Shown here in pieces: positions 51,890 to 60,457 of a stretch of 64,000 nt of DNA (positions are counted from its first letter, which is position 1; the number at the start of each line of letters is the position of its first letter). The notes under the pieces were generated by a model. That model was not told the DNA's origin, did no database searches, and saw nothing but the letters and a program-made list of their open reading frames with translations. The translations under genes were made by a program, and so were the position numbers. The DNA is from Alkalicoccobacillus gibsonii (lineage in GTDB: Bacteria; Bacillota; Bacilli; Bacillales; Bacillaceae_D), in contig NZ_JAEUZA010000003.1 of assembly GCF_016798245.1 (NCBI RefSeq), positions 1 to 64,000 on the forward strand, read 5' to 3'.

Positions 51890-53023
51890 ATGAAGAAATT
51901 TCAGGATGCGTATGATCTAGAACGATTTTCAAAATCTGAAGAGAATTTTAAACGTTTTTACAAAGATGATTTGCATCATTTAGCTGAGGAGTTAGAGGAG
52001 AAACGGCTGCAGTTACTACGTGCTCATCGACGTCCGTATTGGATTCTATTAATGCTAACGATTGCAGCAACGGTCTATATCTATTATTTCTTGGAATGGA
52101 CGTACTTCTTAGCCATTCCTGGAGCGTGGATTTTCTACAGTCTGTTCTTTGGCATCAGCAAAGAGATGAAATTTCAAAAAGAAGAACGTATGCTCAAATC
52201 CCAGATCAAAGAAGAGCTGCTCAAAAAAACGATCCGTTTTATGAACCCGAATTTTGTGTATAAACCTACCTATTTTGTCGCTTCTAAGCACTTTGTCGAC
52301 GCGCATATTTTTGCAGATGCGTTTGATTATTATGGAGGAAACGATTTTGTTGAAGGCGATGTTGGGGAAGGAGAAGAACGAACACGGCTCTTTTTCTCAG
52401 AGGTCACTGCTGACAAATTGGTTACATATGAACATCGCAAACGAGTACGACGGTGGAGAGAGGCTGCGTTTCAAGGGTTGTTCTTTGTAGCGGATTTTAA
52501 CAAACAGTTCGAGGGACTAACCACCATCGTTCCTAAGGAAAGAAGACCAAGCTGGTTCTCTAGGTTCTTCACAAAGCGTGATGAAGAGATCTTAAAAGAG
52601 ATGGAGACGATGGATCTCGAGTTTGATAAGACATTTACAGTGAAAACAACAGATGAAACAAAGGCCAGGTATATTTTAACGCCAGCTTTTAAAAAAAGGC
52701 TCATGGAGTTTGCGAGTCAACAGCGTTCGAACAAGTCGAATGCAAAGTACCGGAAAAAAGAAGCGGCAAGGCAAGGGATGAATCAAATGAATGGTCGCCT
52801 TGTACCGAAGAAATACCCCAAACCATTTAAACGCGCAAAAAGCTACTTTACCTTCCTTGATGGGAAGATGTACTTTATGCTACATACCAATCAAACTCAT
52901 TTTGAATCGAACATTCATCAAAAAATTGATGAGAAGATGTTCAAGGAATATTATCAGGACATTAACCGTGCGATGCAGCTTGTAGATGACTTGAACTTAA
53001 ACTTACGTATATGGAACAAATGA
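51890..53023 (+). CDS. DUF3137 membrane protein, paralogue 1
   Basis: A 377-residue DUF3137 protein with two adjoining spans (about 47-88, WILLMLTIAATVYIYYFLEW and FLAIPGAWIFYSLFFG). The large cytosolic domain contains FADAFDYYGGNDFVEGDVGE, FQGLFFVADFNKQFEGLTTI, METMDLEFDKTFTVKTTDET and AKSYFTFLDGKMYFML. ATG at 51890 is set by AAAGGAGTGG. DUF3137 genes are commonly next to lemA, as here. Function unknown; envelope maintenance is inferred from the partner. Confidence 0.87.
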   Translation: MKKFQDAYDLERFSKSEENFKRFYKDDLHHLAEELEEKRLQLLRAHRRPYWILLMLTIAATVYIYYFLEWTYFLAIPGAWIFYSLFFGISKEMKFQKEERMLKSQIKEELLKKTIRFMNPNFVYKPTYFVASKHFVDAHIFADAFDYYGGNDFVEGDVGEGEERTRLFFSEVTADKLVTYEHRKRVRRWREAAFQGLFFVADFNKQFEGLTTIVPKERRPSWFSRFFTKRDEEILKEMETMDLEFDKTFTVKTTDETKARYILTPAFKKRLMEFASQQRSNKSNAKYRKKEAARQGMNQMNGRLVPKKYPKPFKRAKSYFTFLDGKMYFMLHTNQTHFESNIHQKIDEKMFKEYYQDINRAMQLVDDLNLNLRIWNK

Positions 53024-53060
53024 AACGAAAATACATGATGACTCGTATAAGGAGGAGAGC

Positions 53061-54215
53061 ATGAGTAGCCCACAGTTTAAAGACGACTATATGCTTGAGC
53101 GATTCTCCAAGTCGCCCGAGGAGTTCGAGGCATTTTACGATCAGGAATTAAAAAAGATCGTCAAAGAGCTTGAAGCTGAGAGATTGAAGATGGTTGATCC
53201 ATTTAAACAGCTTATAAAAAAGTATTGGATCCCCGCCCTTATTGTTGCGATTGTCATTGCCATTATTGATTTTTCTTTTTTACTGGTCATTCCAGTTGGT
53301 CTCTTCGCTCTCGCTCCGATGTTAAAAAAGAGATATGATACATTCAACAGAAAGCGAGATGCTCTTGCCTCTCGTTTAAAGGAAGAAGTGTTAGGAAAAA
53401 CCGTTCGATTTATGCATCCATCCTTTGCGTATAGACAAAACAGTGGCGTCTCCCGTTATAAGTTTATTGATGCTCATATCTTTGCTGATGAATTCTCGAC
53501 CTACACTAGCAGTGACTACATGATGGGACGTATAGGAAATGAAGAGTCTGGTACGGAGGTTGAATTGTCTGAGGTAACGGCAGAGAAGATCATGGTCTCT
53601 AGAGATCGGGAGGGCAACCTCGACCGAAAGGCATATTCTGTGTTTCAAGGGTTGTTTTTCGTCGCTGACTTTAATAAAGACTTTCAAGGACTCACAACCG
53701 TAGTACCAAAGGAAAAGGAAAAAAGCTTTCTCGCTCAGTTATTTACAAAAGAAGATGAAGCGATCCTGCAACCAGTGGAAACAATGGATTTGGAGTTTGA
53801 TGAGACGTTTACGGTCAGGTCATCTGATGAAATTAAAGCGCGCTATATTTTAACTCCTGCCTTTATGAAACGGTTAGTCGATTTCTCAACCAAGCAACGA
53901 AAAAATCGGGTGAACCAAAGTGCTGAAATGATGGACACAGTTAAAGAAGTAGTGGACATAGTGGTTAACCGAAAACGTCATGGAAGAACGACTCAGAAAG
54001 CGTTTGTTGCACCTTTAGAGCATGCAAAAAGCTACTTTTCCTTTCTAGATGGAAAGATGTACTTCATGCTCCATACTGGAAGAAAGCACTTTGAATTTAA
54101 TCTTCATCAGCCGATCGATAAAGAGCTCTTTATCGAATACTACGAGGATATCAACCGGGCGATGGAGCTTGTTGATGAATTAAATCTGAACTTACGAATC
54201 TGGAATAAGAAATAG
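53061..54215 (+). CDS. DUF3137 membrane protein, paralogue 2
   Basis: A 384-residue paralogue of the previous gene product, about half identical by eye, with the same layout: LERFSKSPEEFEAFYDQELK start, span pair at about 50-90, FQGLFFVADFNKDFQGLTTV, VETMDLEFDETFTVRSSDEI and AKSYFSFLDGKMYFMLHTGR. AAGGAGGAGAG precedes ATG. Tandem duplication within a lemA operon, probably forming a heteromeric partner. Confidence 0.87.
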   Translation: MSSPQFKDDYMLERFSKSPEEFEAFYDQELKKIVKELEAERLKMVDPFKQLIKKYWIPALIVAIVIAIIDFSFLLVIPVGLFALAPMLKKRYDTFNRKRDALASRLKEEVLGKTVRFMHPSFAYRQNSGVSRYKFIDAHIFADEFSTYTSSDYMMGRIGNEESGTEVELSEVTAEKIMVSRDREGNLDRKAYSVFQGLFFVADFNKDFQGLTTVVPKEKEKSFLAQLFTKEDEAILQPVETMDLEFDETFTVRSSDEIKARYILTPAFMKRLVDFSTKQRKNRVNQSAEMMDTVKEVVDIVVNRKRHGRTTQKAFVAPLEHAKSYFSFLDGKMYFMLHTGRKHFEFNLHQPIDKELFIEYYEDINRAMELVDELNLNLRIWNKK

Positions 54216-54231
54216 AAAAGGAGAGAATAAA

Positions 54232-54801
54232 ATGGGTACATTAATCCTAATCGTTGTAGGTATTATGCTAGCAGCCATCATAGGTGTTGCCATCGTATAC
54301 TACAATAAATTTCAACGCTATAACATTCATGTCGACAATGTCTTTGCGAATCTGGATGCGATCTTAATGCGTCGTGTGGATGAGCTGTCTAAACTGGTTG
54401 ACGTCACACGCCAGCATGTGGAGGACGAAAACCAAATTCTTCAAGGTGTCATTGGTTTAAGGCAACAAATTATTGATGCGACAAATGTAGATGAGAAGGT
54501 CAAGGCGCACAATAACATGAACCGCCAAATCCCTACGTTTATGGCGCAAGCGGAGCGGTATCCTGATATTAAATTTAGTGAAGCGTATAAGCATTTACAA
54601 CGTTCCATTACAAATATTGAAGAGAACATTCAAGCTGCACGTCACTCGTATAACCAATCAGTCGGGCGTTTTAATGCAGAAGTTTCTACCTTCCCAGGCA
54701 ACATTTTCGCTGGAATTTTCCGCTTTGGAGCAAGACCGATGTTCGAAGCACCACAAGAGAAACGTGAAGATGTAGATCTGCGCGCAATGTTTAACCGTTA
54801 G
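54232..54801 (+). CDS. LemA-family protein
   Basis: A 189-residue LemA protein: one N-terminal span (residues about 2-25, TLILIVVGIMLAAIIGVAIV) and a coiled helical domain (VDNVFANLDAILMRRVDELS, KLVDVTRQHVEDENQILQGV, YKHLQRSITNIEENIQAARH and YNQSVGRFNAEVSTFPGNIF). Most of the protein faces outside. GGAGAG precedes ATG, 16 bp after DUF3137-2. The family is tied to envelope stress, but its molecular role is not established. Confidence 0.92.
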   Translation: MGTLILIVVGIMLAAIIGVAIVYYNKFQRYNIHVDNVFANLDAILMRRVDELSKLVDVTRQHVEDENQILQGVIGLRQQIIDATNVDEKVKAHNNMNRQIPTFMAQAERYPDIKFSEAYKHLQRSITNIEENIQAARHSYNQSVGRFNAEVSTFPGNIFAGIFRFGARPMFEAPQEKREDVDLRAMFNR

Positions 54802-54862
54802 GCATCTTTTCGGGTGGAAGAAAATAGATTATACTGTACGAAAAAGTTGAGTAGGTGCCAGT

Positions 54863-55000
54863 ATGATTGAGATCTTATTCATTATCTTTATGATTGTCTT
54901 CTTTATCAGCTCAAACAACATTGAAAAAAGCCTTAAGCGAACGGAAGAACAGAATGAACAGATTATTCAATTGCTAAAAGAGAAGCAGGAAAAAGAGTGA
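54863..55000 (+). CDS. Small membrane protein, 45 aa
   Basis: ATG with a weak TAGGTG site. One membrane span (MIEILFIIFMIVFFISS) and a charged coiled tail (NNIEKSLKRTEEQNEQIIQL to KQEKE). Such span-plus-coil microproteins are common in Bacilli. Its last codons form the left arm of a terminator. It may belong to the lemA operon. Confidence 0.6.
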   Translation: MIEILFIIFMIVFFISSNNIEKSLKRTEEQNEQIIQLLKEKQEKE

Positions 55001-55026
55001 GGCGTAGGTGCCTTACTCTTTTTTGT
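54991..55026 (+). terminator. Terminator of the lemA operon
   Basis: AAAAGAGTGAGGC-GTAGGT-GCCTTACTCTTTT with one wobble pair and a T run. It overlaps the end of the 45-aa gene. Confidence 0.88.
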
Positions 55027-55060
55027 TTTTCTCATAGATGAAGAGGGTAAGGTTGAGGCG

Positions 55061-56839
55061 TTACAAATTAATCTGACACGTAAAAGAAAACTCTCCTACT
55101 ATGTTTTCGAAACTAAAATCGATCAAGGTGATCTCCTTGCCAACTCCAAAGTGATCGATTACATGCTCTTTTTTTACGGTTGGAGTAAATTCTCGATCAT
55201 ACGTTAAATAAAGTGAAGAGTCACCATGGGATAATATCATTTTACCGGTTTCAACATGCACACTCTCAACTAGACTCACAAATCGTTCCGTAATAGACTC
55301 AGGTGACGCAAGCATGAATGAATCTGTTAAACAAACACAGCCGAGCTCTTTATCTACCTCCCATTTCCTTGTAAAAGTTTGCAAAGAAGGAGTAGTGTAC
55401 GCATGTGTGAGGTTTAGTTGATACTCGCTTTGTTTACCTCGATGTTTAAAGGAAATGACTCTAGCAAACGCATCAGCACCTTGCTCTTGAACACACCCTC
55501 CAATCAAAGGGACGGAATGACCATGTGAGCCGTTTGAGAGCATCTGATATCGGTCAGCATTAAAAGAAGCTTTAGAATAATGTCCCGCCCCGATATCAGA
55601 TAACATAGATACGCCGTTTACATAAATCATAAAGTGGCCGAGGTCATTGTGGTTGTGCGGTTCATTGTTATGTCCACCTTTTAGGGCAACTCCAACCACT
55701 TGGTTCTGATAGTCAAAGGTTGAAAGATACCACTGTGCCTCGGAGAAGTAGCTTGTGTGTGTGGGCCACACTCTGCCCTCTTTTGTTTCGTCGTACCAAA
55801 TAAAGTGACGAAGGGCAGGAGCAAAACGGTAGCATGGATCTGACTCAAATTGTGCGCAATCACTCGTCCTGGGCAGGTGTACATGCTCGAATTGAGTATG
55901 CAAATAATGACTTAGCCCAAGTAGTGGCGATGCCTTTTCTATTGCATCTGAAAAATTAGCGACCGTATTTCGACCCATAAAAACCTTTTCTTGAAAGTGA
56001 GCAGTTTCCTTTATTTTAGGAAGAGTTAGTAGATTGACCTTGCCTTCTGTATGCTTTTTCAGCAGATCTGCAAAGTAAATAAAGTACCCAAATCCGTATT
56101 GCCAATAATGATAGCCTTCCTGGCATACTCCTTCATTCGTCAATCCTGCCACAAAGTAAGAGACGCTTTTTATACATTTATCAAGAATCCGTTGAAGTTC
56201 TTCTTTGGATTCAACTAAATACATAGCGCATGCGCCGATGGAACCGGCACAGACAGCCGACCAATTATGAGTAGCCTGCTCCCACGATTGGTCCACTTCT
56301 TGAAAGGGCTTGAGCACTCGTCTGCGAGTTTCATAGTTTATCCTCTGCTTGATTAGAGGAGGTAGTGAATCTTCGAACATTGTTAAAATTTCCGCTAAAG
56401 AAAAGGCTGTTTCGGCGGCGAATAAATCGATTTGTTGATGAGCCTCTGAACCGGGATTCGATTTCTCAAATGCTGAATGTATTTGAAGATGGGCAGGCAA
56501 GCACCATGTCCATTCATCACAGATAGCCCATATCGTTGAGTGGAGATGCTTAGGATAGTCCAGATTTTCTGGATAGAGGTACGATAGAATGGAAAAGGCA
56601 GTAAGACGCTTCCGCCTTTCAAAGTAAGGTTTTTGATAGGGATCACGATCTCCATCTTCGAAATAAGCATTGAATGCGCGGTAATTTAGTTCGGGCATGG
56701 GTGTATCTAGAACAGATTGCGCGTAGGTTGAGAGGTCCTTGACCCATTTTTGTAGGAATGAAGAGTTCTTAATTTTCAAGTGAATTCCATCAGATGAGAT
56801 GGGTTCTCCGTAACCATCAGTGAATAAGGATGATTTCAT
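55061..56839 (-). CDS. Heparinase II/III-family polysaccharide lyase
   Basis: A 592-residue heparinase II/III-type protein without a signal peptide, so it probably acts on imported oligosaccharides. N-terminal alpha/alpha toroid (WEQATHNWSAVCAGSIGACA, NEGVCQEGYHYWQYGFGYFI) and C-terminal beta-sandwich with the hallmark ALKGGHNNEPHNHNDLGHF (metal/catalytic His) and MLSDIGAGHYSK. It cleaves uronate-containing glycans. Divergent from a DUF2264 gene with a palindrome between. ATG has AGGAGG upstream. Confidence 0.88.
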   Translation of the reverse strand: MKSSLFTDGYGEPISSDGIHLKIKNSSFLQKWVKDLSTYAQSVLDTPMPELNYRAFNAYFEDGDRDPYQKPYFERRKRLTAFSILSYLYPENLDYPKHLHSTIWAICDEWTWCLPAHLQIHSAFEKSNPGSEAHQQIDLFAAETAFSLAEILTMFEDSLPPLIKQRINYETRRRVLKPFQEVDQSWEQATHNWSAVCAGSIGACAMYLVESKEELQRILDKCIKSVSYFVAGLTNEGVCQEGYHYWQYGFGYFIYFADLLKKHTEGKVNLLTLPKIKETAHFQEKVFMGRNTVANFSDAIEKASPLLGLSHYLHTQFEHVHLPRTSDCAQFESDPCYRFAPALRHFIWYDETKEGRVWPTHTSYFSEAQWYLSTFDYQNQVVGVALKGGHNNEPHNHNDLGHFMIYVNGVSMLSDIGAGHYSKASFNADRYQMLSNGSHGHSVPLIGGCVQEQGADAFARVISFKHRGKQSEYQLNLTHAYTTPSLQTFTRKWEVDKELGCVCLTDSFMLASPESITERFVSLVESVHVETGKMILSHGDSSLYLTYDREFTPTVKKEHVIDHFGVGKEITLIDFSFENIVGEFSFTCQINL

Positions 56840-56878
56840 ACATACCTCCTATCTTCTCTAAAAGGGTACCTTTTCTAT

Positions 56879-56896
56879 ATTGTAAGGGTTTACAAT
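56879..56896. promoter_or_regulatory. Palindromic cre/LacI-like operator
   Basis: ATTGTAA (56879-56885)-GGGT-TTACAAT (56890-56896) is a perfect 7-bp inverted repeat between the divergent heparinase and DUF2264 genes. TGTAAGGGTTTACA within it matches the cre consensus except at the central C. It can also contain a -10-like TACAAT. Confidence 0.6.
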
Positions 56897-56928
56897 AGAA
56901 GAAATCAATTGAATGGAAGGGTGTTCAC

Positions 56929-58755
56929 ATGAATCGTGAAAGTCTTCAAGTTGGTGCAACAAAAGTGGATGTCGAGAACGTACTTTTTGAACTTATTGAT
57001 CCTGTGATGGCTGAGTTAAAAGAAGGTCATGCAGGAATTCATTTAGGGGAAACGGGCTCTTCTTATGGCTCAAAAACGGCTCGTATGGAAGCATTCTCAA
57101 GGCTTTTCTGGGGAGTAGCTCCACTTGTAGCAGGTGGTGGTGAGACTTCACATCTTGATCGACTCATAGTAGGGATTAGAAATGGAACGGATCCAAACCA
57201 CTCGCAATATTGGGGAAAGCTAACCGATTACCATCAGATGCTAGTAGAAATGTCTGTGTACGGCTATGCTCTTTGTTTGATGCCGAATCAACTATGGGGG
57301 AAGTTAACAAACGAGGAGCAGGATCATCTAGTTGCGTGGCTGTCGCAAAGCAGTCAGTACAAGTGTCATGACTGCAACTGGTTGTTCTTTCCGGTTCTTG
57401 TTCAGCTGGGATTAAAGCAGGTAGGCGCTTCTTATTGTCAGCAAACCATTGATGATTCGCTTGAACGAATGGAGGCTTTTTACCTGGGGAATGGCTGGTA
57501 TGCAGATGGGGAGGATGCCCACCGCGATTATTATGTGCCGTTTGCGATTCACTTTTATAGCCTTTTTTATGCAAAGGTAATGGAGAAGGAGGATCCTGCA
57601 AGGGCAACTCTTTATAAAGAGAGAGCCCAGCTTTTTGCGAAGGACTTTATCTATTGGTTTGCGGACGATGGACGTGCGATTCCGTATGGACGTAGCATGA
57701 CGTATCGCTTTGCACAGGCTGCGTTTTGGAGTGCAATTGTCTTTGCGGAGGTAGATGTTGCCCCCTATTCACTTGGAGAGATCAAAGGTCTATTGTTTCG
57801 TCATCTTCGTGAATGGATGGACCGACCAATCTTTGATGCGAGAGGTGTGTTAACGATTGGGTACGACTATCCGAACCTAGAAATGTCGGAAAACTACAAC
57901 TCACCGGGCTCCCCATACTGGGCACTTAAAACATTCTTATTTCTGGCGTTTCCTGATAATCATCCATTTTGGAGTGCGGAAGAACAGGAAATGCCAACTT
58001 TATCGGAAGTGCACGCTCAAGCTGAAGCAAACAAAGTACTGGCTCGTCATCATGGTCATGCAGCGATGTTTAATGCAGGACATCCAAGGACAAATGAACA
58101 TACGCATACTTCTGCAAAGTACGAAAAGTTTGTCTATTCGAGCCACTTTGGGTTTAGTGTACCCCGGGCAGAATGGGGGATCGAACAGGGGGCTTTTGAC
58201 TCTATGCTTGCATTAAGCGAGCAGGATCAACTTTTCAGAGTGAAACGTTCGTCTACGAGTATCCAACTTTCAAAATCGTTAATCAAAATGGAATGGAAGC
58301 CATGGCAAGATGTCATTGTAGAGACCTGGTTGGTGCCTGGACTCCCGTGTCATCTGCGGGTTCATCGAATCCGAACAGCTAGGCAGCTAACTGCTGCGGA
58401 AGGTGGGTTTGCTGTTGGACTTGATGAAGGGGAAAATGGATTATCGATCGTGGGAGAGGGCAAAGCGCTTTATACGCATCGTGGTGGCACAAGCGGAATG
58501 AAACGCATTTATGGAACAGGAGAGGTGAAACTTGTGTATCCAAACATAAATACAAACCTCATAAATCCAAGAACGAGTATTCCAACCGTTGTGAGTACAT
58601 TCGAACCGGGAACACACATCCAAGCAGTTGCCGTGTATGGAGCAACAGATGATCGTTATGAAGAGGACTGGGATACGTATTTTTCAGTTGAGGAAAAGGG
58701 TGGCACACTCCTTTTTTACCAAAAAGAAGTCGCAGAGCCAATTCTATCGATATAA
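56929..58755 (+). CDS. DUF2264 protein (putative glycan-acting enzyme)
   Basis: A 608-residue DUF2264 protein: TARMEAFSRLFWGVAPLVAG at the start, HDCNWLFFPVLVQLGLKQVG, GNGWYADGEDAHRDYYVPFA and FAIHFYSLFY in an alpha-toroid domain, then RVKRSSTSIQLSKSLIKMEW in a C-terminal beta domain. The toroid fold and coupling to a heparinase-type lyase suggest degradation or processing of polyuronides. No proven activity for the family known to me. GGAAGGGTG precedes ATG. No signal peptide. Confidence 0.85.
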   Translation: MNRESLQVGATKVDVENVLFELIDPVMAELKEGHAGIHLGETGSSYGSKTARMEAFSRLFWGVAPLVAGGGETSHLDRLIVGIRNGTDPNHSQYWGKLTDYHQMLVEMSVYGYALCLMPNQLWGKLTNEEQDHLVAWLSQSSQYKCHDCNWLFFPVLVQLGLKQVGASYCQQTIDDSLERMEAFYLGNGWYADGEDAHRDYYVPFAIHFYSLFYAKVMEKEDPARATLYKERAQLFAKDFIYWFADDGRAIPYGRSMTYRFAQAAFWSAIVFAEVDVAPYSLGEIKGLLFRHLREWMDRPIFDARGVLTIGYDYPNLEMSENYNSPGSPYWALKTFLFLAFPDNHPFWSAEEQEMPTLSEVHAQAEANKVLARHHGHAAMFNAGHPRTNEHTHTSAKYEKFVYSSHFGFSVPRAEWGIEQGAFDSMLALSEQDQLFRVKRSSTSIQLSKSLIKMEWKPWQDVIVETWLVPGLPCHLRVHRIRTARQLTAAEGGFAVGLDEGENGLSIVGEGKALYTHRGGTSGMKRIYGTGEVKLVYPNINTNLINPRTSIPTVVSTFEPGTHIQAVAVYGATDDRYEEDWDTYFSVEEKGGTLLFYQKEVAEPILSI

Positions 58756-58758
58756 AAA

Positions 58759-58796
58759 AAGAAACTCGACGCCAAAGCTTGGGTGTCGAGTTTCTT
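58759..58796. terminator. Bidirectional terminator
   Basis: AAGAAACTCGACGCC and GGGTGTCGAGTTTCTT arms with loop AAAGCTT. It lies between the DUF2264 gene and the convergent amidase gene, with A/T runs on the outside. Confidence 0.88.
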
Positions 58797-58800
58797 GCAT

Positions 58801-59478
58801 CTAACGAGCTTGGAATTGTACGTATTGAGTATTCGCAGTAATGAATAAGCCGCTGCGAAGCTCGTACATCTTTGATCCGTTAACCGTTAACTCGCGTACA
58901 ACAGTAAAAACCTCATCGCGACTAACAGTCTGATAGCGAGCATTCCAGTCAGGACGGTTGTATACCCAGAGAGAGGAAGCAAGCACCCGAACGGTTCCGA
59001 TTGAGTCGTTACTACTTCCACCAACCTCTTGAATAAAGCTATTCCAGACACTTAACAGATTAGCCGGGCAGTTTTTACCGGTCCAATGCTGATGACTAAC
59101 CACACGTGAGAGTGGGATATTCAATTGGTTCATTAAACTTTGGATCAGTTCAACACCTCTTTGGCGTGTTGCGGTAAAATTGCCATCGCTATTTACGCAA
59201 AGCTCAATTCCAATAGACTGACTGTTTCCTGTTGAACCTGCATGCCAGCCAACTTCATTTGTTGGAAGGTGTTGATAAATAACGGAATCATCTACTGTAT
59301 AGTGCCAGGAGACTTGCCTGCTTTGGGCATCTGCCCCTTTTACGTAGCGGGAATGTGTTTCTGCGTCTGCTCCGGGACTCGTGTTGGCTGTTTCGTGTAC
59401 GGTGATATACGTGGGAGCAAGGCTTGTCCCTGGGCGGTTTGAGTTACTCGTTGGAATAAAATCTTGGATGATGTTCAT
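58801..59478 (-). CDS. N-acetylmuramoyl-L-alanine amidase (XlyA/CwlA-like)
   Basis: A 225-residue phage-type endolysin. The amidase_2 domain (residues 1-145) begins MNIIQDFIPTSNSNRPG like PBSX XlyA. Zinc ligands are His28 (TVHETAN), His129 (VVSHQHWTG) and Cys137 (KNCP), with WHYTVDDSVIYQHLP in between. A C-terminal SH3-like wall-binding domain (about 165-225) follows. No signal peptide, as expected if release needs a holin-like partner. The YvrJ gene ends 1 bp upstream. It cleaves the amide bond between MurNAc and L-Ala. Confidence 0.92.
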   Translation of the reverse strand: MNIIQDFIPTSNSNRPGTSLAPTYITVHETANTSPGADAETHSRYVKGADAQSRQVSWHYTVDDSVIYQHLPTNEVGWHAGSTGNSQSIGIELCVNSDGNFTATRQRGVELIQSLMNQLNIPLSRVVSHQHWTGKNCPANLLSVWNSFIQEVGGSSNDSIGTVRVLASSLWVYNRPDWNARYQTVSRDEVFTVVRELTVNGSKMYELRSGLFITANTQYVQFQAR

Positions 59479-59479
59479 G

Positions 59480-59644
59480 TTACTCGTCCTCCTCATTTTT
59501 AGTTACGAGCTTCCTTTTCAGGTCTTCAATGGCCAGCGTCTGCGCGGTGATTTGCTTTTCAAAACGAAACAATAGATACAAGGCAACAGCACTTGGAAAT
59601 CCGACGTTCGCAAGCAGCATCGTCCATTCAGGCATAGTTCCCAT
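59480..59644 (-). CDS. yvrJ: YvrJ-family small membrane protein, 54 aa
   Basis: ATG preceded by GGGGTGAAAAG. The peptide MGTMPEWTMLLANVGFPSAV, then ALYLLFRFEKQ and a charged coil ending VTKNEEDE, is a typical YvrJ protein (one span, TLLANVGFP motif). YvrJ genes occur beside SigO/RsoA in Bacillus and next to phage lysis genes, where a holin-like role has been suggested. It shares a transcript with the amidase (1-bp gap). Confidence 0.88.
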   Translation of the reverse strand: MGTMPEWTMLLANVGFPSAVALYLLFRFEKQITAQTLAIEDLKRKLVTKNEEDE

Positions 59645-59716
59645 CTTTTCACCCCTTTAAGAGAAGCTACTATCTAAAGAGATCCCCACGAACGAAAAAT
59701 CAACTTTTTTCCCAAA

Positions 59717-59768
59717 TTGATAAGAACATATATTCGTATTTTATGTGTATAATGAGAACATAAGTTCT
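59717..59768. promoter_or_regulatory. Divergent promoter region with LexA-like boxes
   Basis: AGAACATATATTCG (59723-59736) and AGAACATAAGTTCT (59755-59768) match the Bacillus LexA box CGAACRNRYGTTYG at 11-12 of 14 positions; the second is a GAAC-N4-GTTC dyad directly after TATAAT (59748-59753). TTGATA (59717-59722) is a possible -35 but too far from that TATAAT. The repeated AGAACATA could alternatively be a sigma-specific element; a third AGAACATT lies at 59781. Confidence 0.5.
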
Positions 59769-59836
59769 TATTTATTTTATAGAACATTGATTATTCGTTG
59801 CTTGTCATCTCTTTAAAGAGAAAGGAGGTATGTTTG

Positions 59837-60457
59837 ATGGAGTTAGTAAACCAACGTGCCTATAAGGAGTCAAATGAGTTTAGAGAATTTGTTACAACCT
59901 ATGAAAAGGCTCTTAACACACCGGTTATACGTGCGTTTCTTGAAGATGAACAGCATATGAAGCTGTTAATTGAGAGTATTGATGAACCCACAACAAAAAA
60001 TAAAGAGGCTGTGAATGAAAGCTTCCGTACCTTTTATATGGAGCTTCGCTTAGTGAAATATCTTTCGCAGCTGATTCACTTTTACTCCATTGATGTGAGC
60101 AAACGCTATAGGCGACACTTTGCACGACATTCCTATGTGATGGATCAACCGCTCTCAGACGATCACTCACTCTATCTTCATGATGTATTAGAATCGAAGG
60201 ATCCGAGTGTAGAGAGTCTTGTAACGGAGGGAGGGCAGCATTTGGAAGAAGTCATTGAGAGCCCCGCGCTATACAAGCAGTTTCTCAAACTTTCCAATAA
60301 GCAAAAGCAAGTGCTCAACCTCTACTTTGTAGATGGACTCAGTCACAAGGTCATTGCTAAGAGGCTTGGAAGTACACCACAGAATGTTTCTCAAATTGCC
60401 ACAAGAGCTCTTTTAAAATTGAGAACAGCTATAGATCAGGAGGACAAGCATGAGTAA
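59837..60457 (+). CDS. Sigma-70-like factor, SigO/Xpf type
   Basis: A 206-residue factor. The C-terminal region 4 (about 150-202) is clear: LKLSNKQKQVLNLYFVDGLS and IAKRLGSTPQNVSQIATRAL. The N-terminal part (EFREFVTTYEKALNTPVIRA, FYMELRLVKYLSQLIHFYSI) is not a standard region 2, as in Bacillus SigO (YvrI), which needs RsoA for its second half. ATG at 59837 is 8 bp after AAAGGAGG. It overlaps the next gene by 8 bp and is divergent from yvrJ-amidase, its likely target along with itself. Confidence 0.82.
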   Translation: MELVNQRAYKESNEFREFVTTYEKALNTPVIRAFLEDEQHMKLLIESIDEPTTKNKEAVNESFRTFYMELRLVKYLSQLIHFYSIDVSKRYRRHFARHSYVMDQPLSDDHSLYLHDVLESKDPSVESLVTEGGQHLEEVIESPALYKQFLKLSNKQKQVLNLYFVDGLSHKVIAKRLGSTPQNVSQIATRALLKLRTAIDQEDKHE

